DNA from: Porphyromonadaceae bacterium COT-184 OH4590
GTDB taxonomy: Bacteria; Bacteroidota; Bacteroidia; Bacteroidales; Paludibacteraceae
Assembly: GCA_000768855.1 (NCBI GenBank)
Contig: JRAN01000079.1
Coordinates: 1-54,118, forward strand
Length of the DNA stretch: 54,118 nucleotides
Direction: 5' to 3'
Below the pieces are notes generated by a model, which worked only from the letters and a program-made list of their open reading frames with translations, searched no databases and was not told the origin of the DNA. The position numbers and the translations under genes were made by a program. Of the stretch, positions 46,901-54,118 are shown piece by piece (the first letter of the stretch is position 1; each line of letters starts with the position of its first letter).

Positions 46901-48661
46901 ATGAAAAGAAACACAAGAAAAATTTTATTGCTTGCACTATTGATTGTTGCAGGTACCACTTCTGCTCTTTTCGCACAGAAATCGGGCAAAGAGATTACAG
47001 AGTGTGTCAATCGTTATTGGCAGTTTTCGCTTCGTGGCGGATATGATTTCAGCCCCACCGAAGATATGGCTCGTTATTTGAATACCAAAGGCGGATTTAA
47101 CATAGGTTTTGGTTTAGACCATTATTGGAAATGGTTTGGTTTGGGAGCCGATTTGGACTACATCAACAACAATACAAATGTTACTCTGACAGACTCTGAG
47201 CGTCAAAGCGGACGATATGCAGGCTGGGATTGGATAGAGAGTACCAGCCCTCTAAATCGTCTTTTTATTGGTATCGGTCCAAGTTTTAGACTGCCTACCT
47301 CGTGCTGTCCAAAATTTACCGCAGAGCTTAATACTCGTGCCGGTATCACTCGTATTGCAGGTAGCAATGCCGAGTTGTCCGCTATACAACGTGGTATAGC
47401 GACTCCTGTTGGCATGTACACCTTCCAAGAGTATGATGTTCCTTCGTCTTTTGCTTTAAAAGGACAGTTACGTCTTACTTATTTCTTTAATAAAGTTTTT
47501 GGTCTCAGTGCAGGGGCATACTATTTGCATAATTTCAACATAAATCATTCGGATAATGTAACCCCTCAATTGGCTGCTCACCTAACTACCAATGCCGGGA
47601 CACTAACACGTAAAAACGACTTGGCTTCTTTCGGAGTATTCGGGGGATTTACTTTCCGTATCTGTGCCGAGAGAAAAGTATTTTTACCACCTGTACCCGC
47701 ACCAAAAGCAACTGTGTCTGAATACACAGTGAAAGGTAGAATAACAGACATCGAAACCAATGCGCCTGTTAGAGCAGCTGTGGTAACTCTAAAAAACAAC
47801 ACAGACAATACGGAGTCTTCGTACAATGTTAACAACAATGGAGAATACACCGTAAAAATGCACAAAGACAAAGCATACACACTAAGTGCCAACGCTAAAG
47901 AATATTTGCCTTCGGAAGCTAAGATATTCGGCAGAAACCAATATGACCCGGCAAAAACACCAACAGTAAGCAACAATATAACTCTGAAAAAAGAGCCTAA
48001 AAAACCTGCTCCAACCGAATATACCGTAATGGGTAAGGTGTTGTCTGATGATACCGATGAGCCTGTTTCGGGTGCTATTATATCTGTTGAGAACAATACC
48101 AATGGTACTCAGCACAATGTTGTAGCCAACCGCAATGGAGAATATACCGTTGCCCTCAAAGCATACGAAAAATACACATTAAATGCTTCACATAAGGGAT
48201 ACTTGCCTTCGGAATCAAAAGTGTTCGAAAAGAATCAATATGACCCAGAAAAGAACCCAACAGTTGAACACGATATGTATTTGACAAAAGTTAAGGTAAA
48301 TGAAGCAATTCGTCTCAACAACGTACATTACGACTTGAATAAAGCAACTATACGTCCTGATGCACGTCCCGAACTCGATCGTTTGGTAAAATATCTAAAA
48401 GATAACCCAACTATACGAGTAGAGATGTCATCACACACCGACTCTCGTGGCTCGGCAGCTTACAATCAACGTTTATCAAAACAACGTGCAGATGCAGTAA
48501 AAGCATATCTTGTTCAAAACGGTATTGAGGCTTCGCGTATAATATCGGTAGGATATGGCGAAACAAAACTTTTGAACAAATGTAAAGACGGCGTTCAGTG
48601 CAGCGATGAAGAACATCAAGTAAATCGCCGCACAGAAATGAAAGTAATCTCTGCAAACTAA
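46901..48661 (+). CDS. OmpA-family protein with two tandem regulatory-like domains
   Basis: A 586-residue outer-membrane protein. The signal peptide ends SALFAQ. A beta-barrel-like N-terminal domain (about 30-258) is followed by two copies of a roughly 98-residue carboxypeptidase-regulatory-like domain: SEYTVKGRITDIETNAPVRA from about 275 and TEYTVMGKVLSDDTDEPVSG from about 373. A C-terminal OmpA domain follows (about 470-586) with SSHTDSRGSAAYNQRLSKQR, for peptidoglycan binding. Both repeats carry NGEYTV and a YLPSE-K-F---NQYDP block, so they arose by internal duplication. It probably anchors the outer membrane to the wall. A strong promoter and terminator suggest high expression. Confidence 0.88.
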   Translation: MKRNTRKILLLALLIVAGTTSALFAQKSGKEITECVNRYWQFSLRGGYDFSPTEDMARYLNTKGGFNIGFGLDHYWKWFGLGADLDYINNNTNVTLTDSERQSGRYAGWDWIESTSPLNRLFIGIGPSFRLPTSCCPKFTAELNTRAGITRIAGSNAELSAIQRGIATPVGMYTFQEYDVPSSFALKGQLRLTYFFNKVFGLSAGAYYLHNFNINHSDNVTPQLAAHLTTNAGTLTRKNDLASFGVFGGFTFRICAERKVFLPPVPAPKATVSEYTVKGRITDIETNAPVRAAVVTLKNNTDNTESSYNVNNNGEYTVKMHKDKAYTLSANAKEYLPSEAKIFGRNQYDPAKTPTVSNNITLKKEPKKPAPTEYTVMGKVLSDDTDEPVSGAIISVENNTNGTQHNVVANRNGEYTVALKAYEKYTLNASHKGYLPSESKVFEKNQYDPEKNPTVEHDMYLTKVKVNEAIRLNNVHYDLNKATIRPDARPELDRLVKYLKDNPTIRVEMSSHTDSRGSAAYNQRLSKQRADAVKAYLVQNGIEASRIISVGYGETKLLNKCKDGVQCSDEEHQVNRRTEMKVISAN

Positions 48662-48684
48662 ACAGATATTAATCGATATTAGAG

Positions 48685-48725
48685 ACAGAGGAGTTGAGTC
48701 ATTGCACAACTCCTCTGTTTTTTTT
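48685..48725 (+). terminator. Intrinsic terminator after the OmpA gene
   Basis: ACAGAGGAGTTG and CAACTCCTCTGT form a perfect 12-bp stem with a 10-nt loop, followed by a T run. Confidence 0.92.
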
Positions 48726-48825
48726 GAGTACAAATACCAATTGGAATATATATTACAATAAATATATCTATATCATTTTCGTAAAAAATAAAAAAGAAAA
48801 AAACTATTAATTGAAAAAAAAATAG

Positions 48826-48833
48826 TAACTTTA
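48826..48833 (+). promoter_or_regulatory. -7-like element for gyrA
   Basis: TAACTTTA, one base off consensus, 66 bp before the ATG at 48900. Confidence 0.4.
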
Positions 48834-48899
48834 CAATCTTTTTGAAGAAAGATATATATTTTGTTTGAATATTTTGATAGTAAAAACGATATAACATAG

Positions 48900-51461
48900 A
48901 TGATTGGACAAGAAAGACTTATAAGAGTTGATATTGAGGAGCAAATGCGGTCGGCATACATTGACTATTCGATGTCGGTGATTGTTTCTCGTGCTTTACC
49001 TGATGTAAGAGACGGTTTTAAGCCTGTTCATAGACGTGTATTGTACGGAATGAACGAATTGGGTAATACAAGCGATAAACCCTATAAAAAGTCGGCACGT
49101 ATAGTGGGTGAGGTAATGGGTAAGTATCATCCGCATGGCGACTCGTCTATTTATGGTACTCTGGTGCGTATGGCTCAGCCTTGGGCGATGCGTTATCCTC
49201 TTGTTGACGGACAGGGTAATTTCGGGTCGCTCGATGGCGACGAACCCGCAGCTATGCGTTATACAGAGGCACGCCTTATGAAGTTGGCTGAAGATATGTT
49301 GCACGATATCGACAAAAATACTGTTGACTTTAAGTCTAACTTTGACGAAACTCTAAAAGAACCTATTGTGTTGCCCGCACGTCTTCCCAATCTTTTGGTA
49401 AACGGCTCTTCGGGTATTGCGGTAGGTATGGCTACCAATATGGCTCCTCATAACATTTCGGAGACAATAGACGCTATAGTAGCCTATATAAATAATCCGC
49501 AAATCACCGTAGATGAGATAATAAAACATATAAAAGCACCGGATTTCCCTACAGGTGGTATAATATACGGATATGCAGGTGTCCGTGAGGCGTTTGAGAC
49601 AGGACGCGGGCGGATTGTTATTCGGTCTAAGTGCGAGATAGAGACCGCATCTAATGGGCACGACAAGATAGTCGTTACCGAAATACCTTATATGGTCAAT
49701 CGTGCCGAATTGATAAAGGCAATTGCCTCTTTAGCAGAGGAAAAAAAGGTAGAGGGTATATCTAATATCAACGACGAGTCAGACCGTAGCGGATTGCGTA
49801 TAGTTATTGATATAAAAAGAGATGCAAATGCAAATGTGATATTGAATAAGCTCTATAAATATTCACAACTTCAAAGTTCGTTTTCGGTAAACAATGTTGC
49901 TTTGGTAAAAGGGCGACCTAAGATATTGAATATTCTCGACTTGATTAGCAATTTTGTAGAACATCGTCATGAGGTAGTTACTCGTCGCACACAATTTGAA
50001 TTGGACAAGGCACTCGAAAGGGCTGAATTGTTGGAAGGATTGATGATAATCCTGAACAATCTTGATGAGGCTATTCAAATAATTCGCGACTCCCAAACAC
50101 CGTCAGAGGCACAAGAGCGTCTCATAGTTCGTTTCTCTCTTACCGAACGACAAGCCTCTTATGTAGTAGAGCTTAGATTGCGACAGCTTACCTCAATGGA
50201 GCAGGATAAGCTCCGTTCGGAATACGAAGATTTGTTGAAAAGAATAGAGGATTTGAAAGATATACTTGCCAAGGTTGAAAGACGAATGCAAATAATCGAA
50301 GACGAACTTGTAGAGCTAAAAAACAGATTTGGAGACAAACGTCGTACAGATATTGTCTATGCAGCAGAAGATATGAATCCGGAAGATTTCTATGCCGACG
50401 ACCAGATGATTATTACAATATCACATCAAGGATATATCAAACGTACCGCTCTTGCCGAATTTAAGGCTCAAAATCGCGGTGGTGTCGGCTCCAAGGGCGG
50501 TGCTACCAAAGACGAAGACTTTATCGAATATATCTACCCTGCTACAATGCACAACTATATGTTGTTTTTTACACAAAAAGGGAAATGCTATTGGATGAAG
50601 GTATATGATATTCCCGAAGGGAGTAAAAACAGCAAAGGCAGGGCTATACAAAATATGCTCAATATTGAGCCCGACGACAAGATAAATGCATTTATTAGGG
50701 TAAAAAATTTGCAAGACCCCGAATACAATACAAAACACTATCTGGTATTCTGTACAAAAAATGGCATTATCAAGAAGACTCGATTGGAGGCATACTCTCG
50801 TCCGCGTCAGAATGGGGTTAATGCGATTACTATCAGAGAGGACGACCAAGTTATACAAGTTCGTCTTACCGATGGGAATAGCGAAATAGTGATAGCTAAC
50901 AGAGAGGGACGTGCAATTCGTTTCCACGAGTCGAAGGTACGCGAAATGGGTAGAACCGCTACCGGCGTTATTGGTATGGCTCTGGATACGGACAAAAGCG
51001 ATGAAGTAATCGGTATGGTTTCTGTATCGGACAAAAGAGATACTATACTTGTGGTTTCCGAAAAAGGTTATGGCAAACGCTCTCTTCTTGACGAGTTGGA
51101 CGAAAACGGCGAAGTTAAACTTGACGAAGAGGGCAATCCTACCGCTATATACCGTATTACCAATAGAGGCGGTAAGGGCGTTAAGACTATAAATATCACC
51201 GAAAAGACCGGTAAACTTGTATCCATTAAACTTGTTGACGACAACAACGATATAATGATTATCAATAAGAGTGGTATGACTATACGTATGCATGTGTCGG
51301 ATATTAGAGTAATGGGCAGAGCCACTCAAGGAGTGCGTCTTATCAATCTCGAAAAACGTAATGACGAAATAGCGGCTGTATGTAAGGTAGATGCCGATAA
51401 TGTTGATGAAGACCCTAATACAGACAATGAGATGGCAAGTAATAGTTTGGAGGAAAAATAA
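48900..51461 (+). CDS. gyrA: DNA gyrase subunit A
   Basis: The 853-residue breakage-reunion subunit of gyrase. The active-site Tyr lies in [10 protein letters not shown] near 120. The quinolone-determining segment is [19 protein letters not shown], with Ser82 kept and Gly86 at the position that is Asp87 in E. coli. A coiled-coil arm (about 360-490) is followed by a six-blade C-terminal domain with the GyrA-box variant [10 protein letters not shown], seen also in other Bacteroidota as I recall. The C-terminal tail is acidic ([19 protein letters not shown]). ParC is less likely given length and box. No gyrB is in the window. Confidence 0.95.
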   Translation: MIGQERLIRVDIEEQMRSAYIDYSMSVIVSRALPDVRDGFKPVHRRVLYGMNELGNTSDKPYKKSARIVGEVMGKYHPHGDSSIYGTLVRMAQPWAMRYPLVDGQGNFGSLDGDEPAAMRYTEARLMKLAEDMLHDIDKNTVDFKSNFDETLKEPIVLPARLPNLLVNGSSGIAVGMATNMAPHNISETIDAIVAYINNPQITVDEIIKHIKAPDFPTGGIIYGYAGVREAFETGRGRIVIRSKCEIETASNGHDKIVVTEIPYMVNRAELIKAIASLAEEKKVEGISNINDESDRSGLRIVIDIKRDANANVILNKLYKYSQLQSSFSVNNVALVKGRPKILNILDLISNFVEHRHEVVTRRTQFELDKALERAELLEGLMIILNNLDEAIQIIRDSQTPSEAQERLIVRFSLTERQASYVVELRLRQLTSMEQDKLRSEYEDLLKRIEDLKDILAKVERRMQIIEDELVELKNRFGDKRRTDIVYAAEDMNPEDFYADDQMIITISHQGYIKRTALAEFKAQNRGGVGSKGGATKDEDFIEYIYPATMHNYMLFFTQKGKCYWMKVYDIPEGSKNSKGRAIQNMLNIEPDDKINAFIRVKNLQDPEYNTKHYLVFCTKNGIIKKTRLEAYSRPRQNGVNAITIREDDQVIQVRLTDGNSEIVIANREGRAIRFHESKVREMGRTATGVIGMALDTDKSDEVIGMVSVSDKRDTILVVSEKGYGKRSLLDELDENGEVKLDEEGNPTAIYRITNRGGKGVKTINITEKTGKLVSIKLVDDNNDIMIINKSGMTIRMHVSDIRVMGRATQGVRLINLEKRNDEIAAVCKVDADNVDEDPNTDNEMASNSLEEK

Positions 51462-51500
51462 TGCTTTTAGTAGCAAAATAGGTTATTCCCGTAAAAATAT

Positions 51501-51508
51501 TAACTTTG
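51501..51508 (+). promoter_or_regulatory. -7 promoter element for the 51.5 kb TPR gene
   Basis: TAACTTTG lies 52 bp before the ATG at 51560. Confidence 0.55.
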
Positions 51509-51559
51509 TGATTCAATTATTTAAATAGAAATAAATAACCAATTAAACAATAATTACCA

Positions 51560-52810
51560 ATGAAAAAGATCTTTTTAATGTTATTAATGAGTGTAATGGT
51601 AACTTCTGTTGCTATGGCTCAAATGAAAAATGTGAAAAAAGCGTATAAACTTTCGGAGGCTTACGAGAACCCCGATTTTTATGAAGCTGAAGCTCTTATA
51701 GAGCCTGCTCTTACCGACCCTTCGACCGAGAACGACCCTTATACATGGTGGGTAGCAGGTCATATCTATGACAGAAAAATTGCTTGGGAAAACGAAAAGC
51801 TGGCTATGGGACAATCTGCCGACAGAGATTTGCAAAACGAATCGGCTTTCAGAGCATACGACTATTTTATCAAAAGTGCAGAACTCGAAAAGAAACCCGA
51901 TGCAAAAGGCAAAATATCCGATAAGTACACAAAGAAAATCGCCGCTACTTTGGCATGGTATTACAAAAACTTTTTGATATTCAACCATGGTCTCAAAAGT
52001 GCGGAATACGAAGATTATGAGGCTACCGTAAATGCTTTGGAAAAACATCTCGCAATAGTTGATTTACCTTTTATGAAAGATTACAAAGGTAATAGCGATG
52101 CTCCGAAACCCCAGAAAGATACTACTTACTACAAAATTAAGTACTATTCGGCTATCTACTCGTCTCTTGGCAACAAAAACGACGAAGCAATAGAAAAATT
52201 TCAGGCTATAAAGAATAAAGGCCATAAAGAGAGTGAAATCTATCAATATCTTTATAATATATACAACGATAGAAACGATACTGTTAATATGCTCAAAATA
52301 TTAACAGAAGGTATCGAAAGATTTCCGAACGAGGTTGTTTTCCTCGGCTTGACAATAAATATCTATCTCGAACAGGGCAAAAAGCAAGAAGCTTTGAATA
52401 TGCTTAACAAAGCTGTGGAACGTAATCCTGCCAACGCCGAGTATTATACAATAAGGGGACAGATTCATAGAGACCTTGGCAATGGAGAGGCTGCCCTTAG
52501 TGACTACGATAAAGCAATCTCTATCAACCCCAACAAAAACATATATTATTACAACAAAGCCGAATTCCTTTACTATAAAGGGCTCAACCTTGATGCTATA
52601 GCATCAAATACGCCAAACAGTGCCGAAGCAGCCAGACTAAAAACTCAAGTAAAGCAGTATCTCGATAATGCAAAACAAAATTTCACCAAATCATTACAGA
52701 TAAACGCAAATCATTTGGAGTCTCTAAGAATGCTTCGTAATATAGCAACTCACGAAGACAATCAAGCAGAATACAATCGTCTGTCCAAACTGATTAAAGA
52801 ATTAGAATAA
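51560..52810 (+). CDS. Exported tetratricopeptide-repeat protein
   Basis: A 416-residue protein with signal peptide MKKIFLMLLMSVMVTSVAMAQ. Several TPR units follow: KKQEALNMLNKAVERNPANAE near 273, YYTIRGQIHRDLGNGEAALSDYDKAISINP near 295 (quoted only in part as consensus positions 8, 20 and 27), and a C-terminal pair near 385-410. TPR arrays mediate protein contacts; no partner or enzymatic activity can be assigned. It is the last intact host-type gene before the accessory junction. Confidence 0.85.
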   Translation: MKKIFLMLLMSVMVTSVAMAQMKNVKKAYKLSEAYENPDFYEAEALIEPALTDPSTENDPYTWWVAGHIYDRKIAWENEKLAMGQSADRDLQNESAFRAYDYFIKSAELEKKPDAKGKISDKYTKKIAATLAWYYKNFLIFNHGLKSAEYEDYEATVNALEKHLAIVDLPFMKDYKGNSDAPKPQKDTTYYKIKYYSAIYSSLGNKNDEAIEKFQAIKNKGHKESEIYQYLYNIYNDRNDTVNMLKILTEGIERFPNEVVFLGLTINIYLEQGKKQEALNMLNKAVERNPANAEYYTIRGQIHRDLGNGEAALSDYDKAISINPNKNIYYYNKAEFLYYKGLNLDAIASNTPNSAEAARLKTQVKQYLDNAKQNFTKSLQINANHLESLRMLRNIATHEDNQAEYNRLSKLIKELE

Positions 52811-52818
52811 AAATTTGG

Positions 52819-52871
52819 GGTTCGGGATAACTTTAGAAAGGACTTATCTTAAGTTGTCTTGAACCTTTTTT
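52819..52871 (+). terminator. Intrinsic terminator after the TPR gene
   Basis: GGTTCGGGATAACTT and AAGTTGTCTTGAACC form a 15-bp stem with three G-U pairs and a 17-nt loop, followed by TTTTTTA. Confidence 0.8.
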
Positions 52872-53036
52872 ATATACTTACGTTCACAATTCTAACAGTT
52901 GGATATATCCATCAGAGTCGGATACTTTTGGATTTAATCAAGATGTATATACATTTTATAATAATGCTGATGTATGGAATAGTGTACCAATAAAAGTAGC
53001 TATATTATATTGGAATAAGCCAAATTATGAAAAAAG
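52866..53036 (+). pseudogene. Gene remnant truncated at the right-hand IS1-like end
   Basis: An open frame without a start codon reads protein-like sequence (NSWIYPSESDTFGFNQDV, then NNADVWNSVPIKVAILYWN). It runs into the IS end at about 53037, where IS DNA supplies GLLIKHR and a stop (TAA 53060-53062). It begins within the upstream terminator region, so its 5' part is also missing. I do not recognise the family; a chance frame is possible but the composition is not that of random AT-rich DNA. Confidence 0.35.
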
Positions 53037-53283
53037 GGGATTGCTAATCAAGCATAGATAAACTTCCGTTGCGATGATGCGTCAACAAAAGTGCAAATAA
53101 TTTCAGCATTTCTATCTTTTTCGAATAACATTTTGTCTTTCTCCTCATTCTTGCTAAAAAATGTCGAAGCAAACTGTTATATCCTTCAATCGTGAATGTT
53201 TCAGATTTTGTTTGAATATGCTTTTCTTTCGGAATGATACTCTCATATACCTTCCGGTAATCTCTTGCGATATTATTCATTTC
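53037..53283 (-). mobile_element. IS1-family element remnant (transposase C-terminus and right end)
   Basis: The minus-strand frame 53280-53044 encodes 78 residues with the IS1 InsB-type C-terminal signature: [21 protein letters not shown], then CYSKK, ending HHRNGSLSMLD. It is preceded by [14 protein letters not shown]. Upstream, a stop at 53293-53295 and unrelated sequence show that the N-terminal two thirds of the transposase are gone. The element end is near 53037 (GGGGATTGCTAATCAAGCA on the plus strand, from 53036). It is inverted relative to the copy at 1-99. Confidence 0.82.
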
Positions 53284-53430
53284 ATGCTGTTTTTATTGTC
53301 TGCCAAAATTCTTTTGCCGTTTTTCTTGCTCAAAGAGAACCTTACAAACGATATTAGCAACCGCAAAATTATTTTCAAAGGCATCGAGCAGCTGTATTAT
53401 TATGAAGGATACCGAAAAGAAGATTTATAA
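53284..53430 (+). pseudogene. Short unrecognised gene remnant next to the IS fragment
   Basis: A plus-strand frame ends at TAA 53428-53430 with [20 protein letters not shown] and [11 protein letters not shown]. It overlaps the IS fragment antisense at its left and has no promoter or clear start beyond it. It may be the C-terminus of a gene interrupted by the element. No family recognised. Confidence 0.3.
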
Positions 53431-53466
53431 AAAACAGCATTAGTAATAGATTTTTATTTACCATAT

Positions 53467-53655
53467 AAAGCTGTCGGAAGACAAAATGAAGCAGTCGGAA
53501 AGCAATATGAAGTTGTCGGAAAGCAAAATGAAGTTGTCAGAAGACAAAATAAAGCTGTCGGAAGACAAAATAAAGCAGTCGGAAAGCAATATGAAGTTGT
53601 CAGAAGACAAAATGAAGCTGTCGGAAGACAAAATGAAGTAGTCGGGAAGCAATAT
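53467..53655 (+). repeat. Nine 21-bp tandem repeats (plus a degenerate tenth)
   Basis: Units start at 53467, 53488, 53509, 53530, 53551, 53572, 53593, 53614 and 53635. Each resembles GAAGCTGTCGGAAGACAAAAT with CTG/CAG/TTG and AGACAAAAT/AAGCAATAT alternatives; a partial unit follows to about 53676. The period is a multiple of three. In the frame of the downstream gene it encodes the heptad KLSEDKM / KQSESNM, open except for one TAG at 53639-53641. The other strand and another frame are also open. There are no spacers, so it is not CRISPR. Confidence 0.92.
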
Positions 53656-53710
53656 GAAGCTGTCAACAGATAGAATTAATTATAAGCAATATAATTTCAA
53701 CTTTTTAGAT

Positions 53711-54118
53711 ATGACAAGACATAATATTACCTTAGAAATGTTCCAAAATTATGGAACTATCTTCGAAAACATCAACAAAAACGATGTTTTGAAAACAGAA
53801 TTAGCCGAATATGGCTATGACGAAACCGAAATCGCAAAGGGAAAAGCCCTCTACGACGACGCCTCACAGAAGTTAGACCTAAACAAAACCGAGACTGCCG
53901 AAGAAAAACTGGCGTACGATGCTTTCGCAAAAAAGTTCGGAGAACTCAAAAAGACGTATGCCACCGACCGCAAAAAAGTGAAAATCATCTATAAAGACGA
54001 TGACAGAACTCTGAGTGCACTGGCAGTAAAAGGTGTTGCAAGTATCCGCACGGTAGCCTTGTTGGACGATATGGATACGCTCTACAAACAGCTCCAAACC
54101 AACGAAACGTTGAGAAAT
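53711..54118 (+). CDS. Hypothetical helical protein, 3' end outside the window
   Basis: An open frame of 136 codons from ATG 53711 (MTRHNITLEMFQNYG) continues past the window end. It is rich in Lys, Glu, Asp and Ala with no signal peptide or membrane segment, so it looks like a soluble, largely helical cytoplasmic protein. Segments such as LAEYGYDETEIAKGKALYDD and EEKLAYDAFAKKFGELKKTY suggest regular helix pairs. Similar proteins of about 220 residues occur in Bacteroidota as far as I recall, but I know of no function. An in-frame ATG at 53654, inside the last repeat, is an alternative start that would add 19 residues. Confidence 0.72.
   Translation, partial: MTRHNITLEMFQNYGTIFENINKNDVLKTELAEYGYDETEIAKGKALYDDASQKLDLNKTETAEEKLAYDAFAKKFGELKKTYATDRKKVKIIYKDDDRTLSALAVKGVASIRTVALLDDMDTLYKQLQTNETLRN

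Noticed and set aside
50421-51476. 351-codon minus-strand open frame opposite the gyrA 3' half
   Set aside because: It is fully antisense to clearly conserved GyrA coding sequence, has no promoter or export/domain signal, and its composition is that of a mirrored frame.
53639-53641. Recoded TAG (pyrrolysine) within the heptad frame
   Set aside because: No other in-frame TAG use or recoding signal is seen; a point change from CAG or TTG-like codons explains it.
53467-53655. CRISPR array
   Set aside because: The 21-bp units are directly adjacent with no unique spacers, and no cas genes are present.

Overview
The window is an AT-rich stretch of a Bacteroidota chromosome, most probably of the order Bacteroidales. 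Four things point there. (1) Most transcription units are preceded by the Bacteroidota -7 promoter element TAnnTTTG. (2) It carries type IX secretion genes: an FAA-hydrolase gene followed by porU and porV, the order I recall from Porphyromonas, and a separate porE-like gene. (3) It has a fused histidine-degradation enzyme, a cambialistic-type superoxide dismutase and an NrfH-type cytochrome. (4) Its outer-membrane genes are typical: a TonB receptor, OmpA/TPR/PD40 proteins and SPOR proteins. The assignment below phylum level is inference.

Layout. 1-2.1 kb: the window opens inside the 3' end of an IS1-family transposase that has cut off the C-terminus of an ABC-2 permease; its ATPase and an nrfH-like gene follow. 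2.4-9.1 kb: tRNA-Leu(CAA), aroK, lipA, a PAP2 phosphatase, a TonB receptor under a TPP riboswitch (so probably thiamin uptake), an SpoU methylase, a SPOR protein and an FAA hydrolase. 9.1-13.9 kb: porU and porV. 14-19.4 kb: a short-chain dehydrogenase, a decayed gene, a metallo-hydrolase, groES-groEL and a YrdC/Sua5 protein. 19.5-31 kb: pnp, a TPR protein, deoD, an HU/SPOR protein, dnaX (with an A10 run that could produce a short gamma-like form), an ABC ATPase, folC and a GNAT-type acyltransferase. 31-36.6 kb: a Cys-rich DUF3109-like protein, an amidase, two tandem superoxide dismutases (the second secreted and ending at an in-frame stop nine codons early) and a PpiD/SurA-like chaperone. 36.8-46.6 kb, all on the minus strand: a deacetylase, an FtsE-like ATPase, a cyclophilin, thyA, porE-like, clpX, clpP and ftcD-fchA. 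46.9-52.8 kb: an OmpA protein, gyrA and a TPR protein. 52.8-54.1 kb: an accessory junction with gene remnants, a second IS1-family fragment inverted relative to the first, nine 21-bp tandem repeats, and a helical hypothetical gene running off the window.

Most of the window is housekeeping and envelope biology. The items I rate highest are the dnaX slippage site, the duplicated and truncated exported superoxide dismutase, the in-frame heptad-encoding repeats before the last gene, the riboswitch-controlled receptor, and a possible small RNA upstream of the HU/SPOR gene. I did not find a convincing undescribed multi-gene system.
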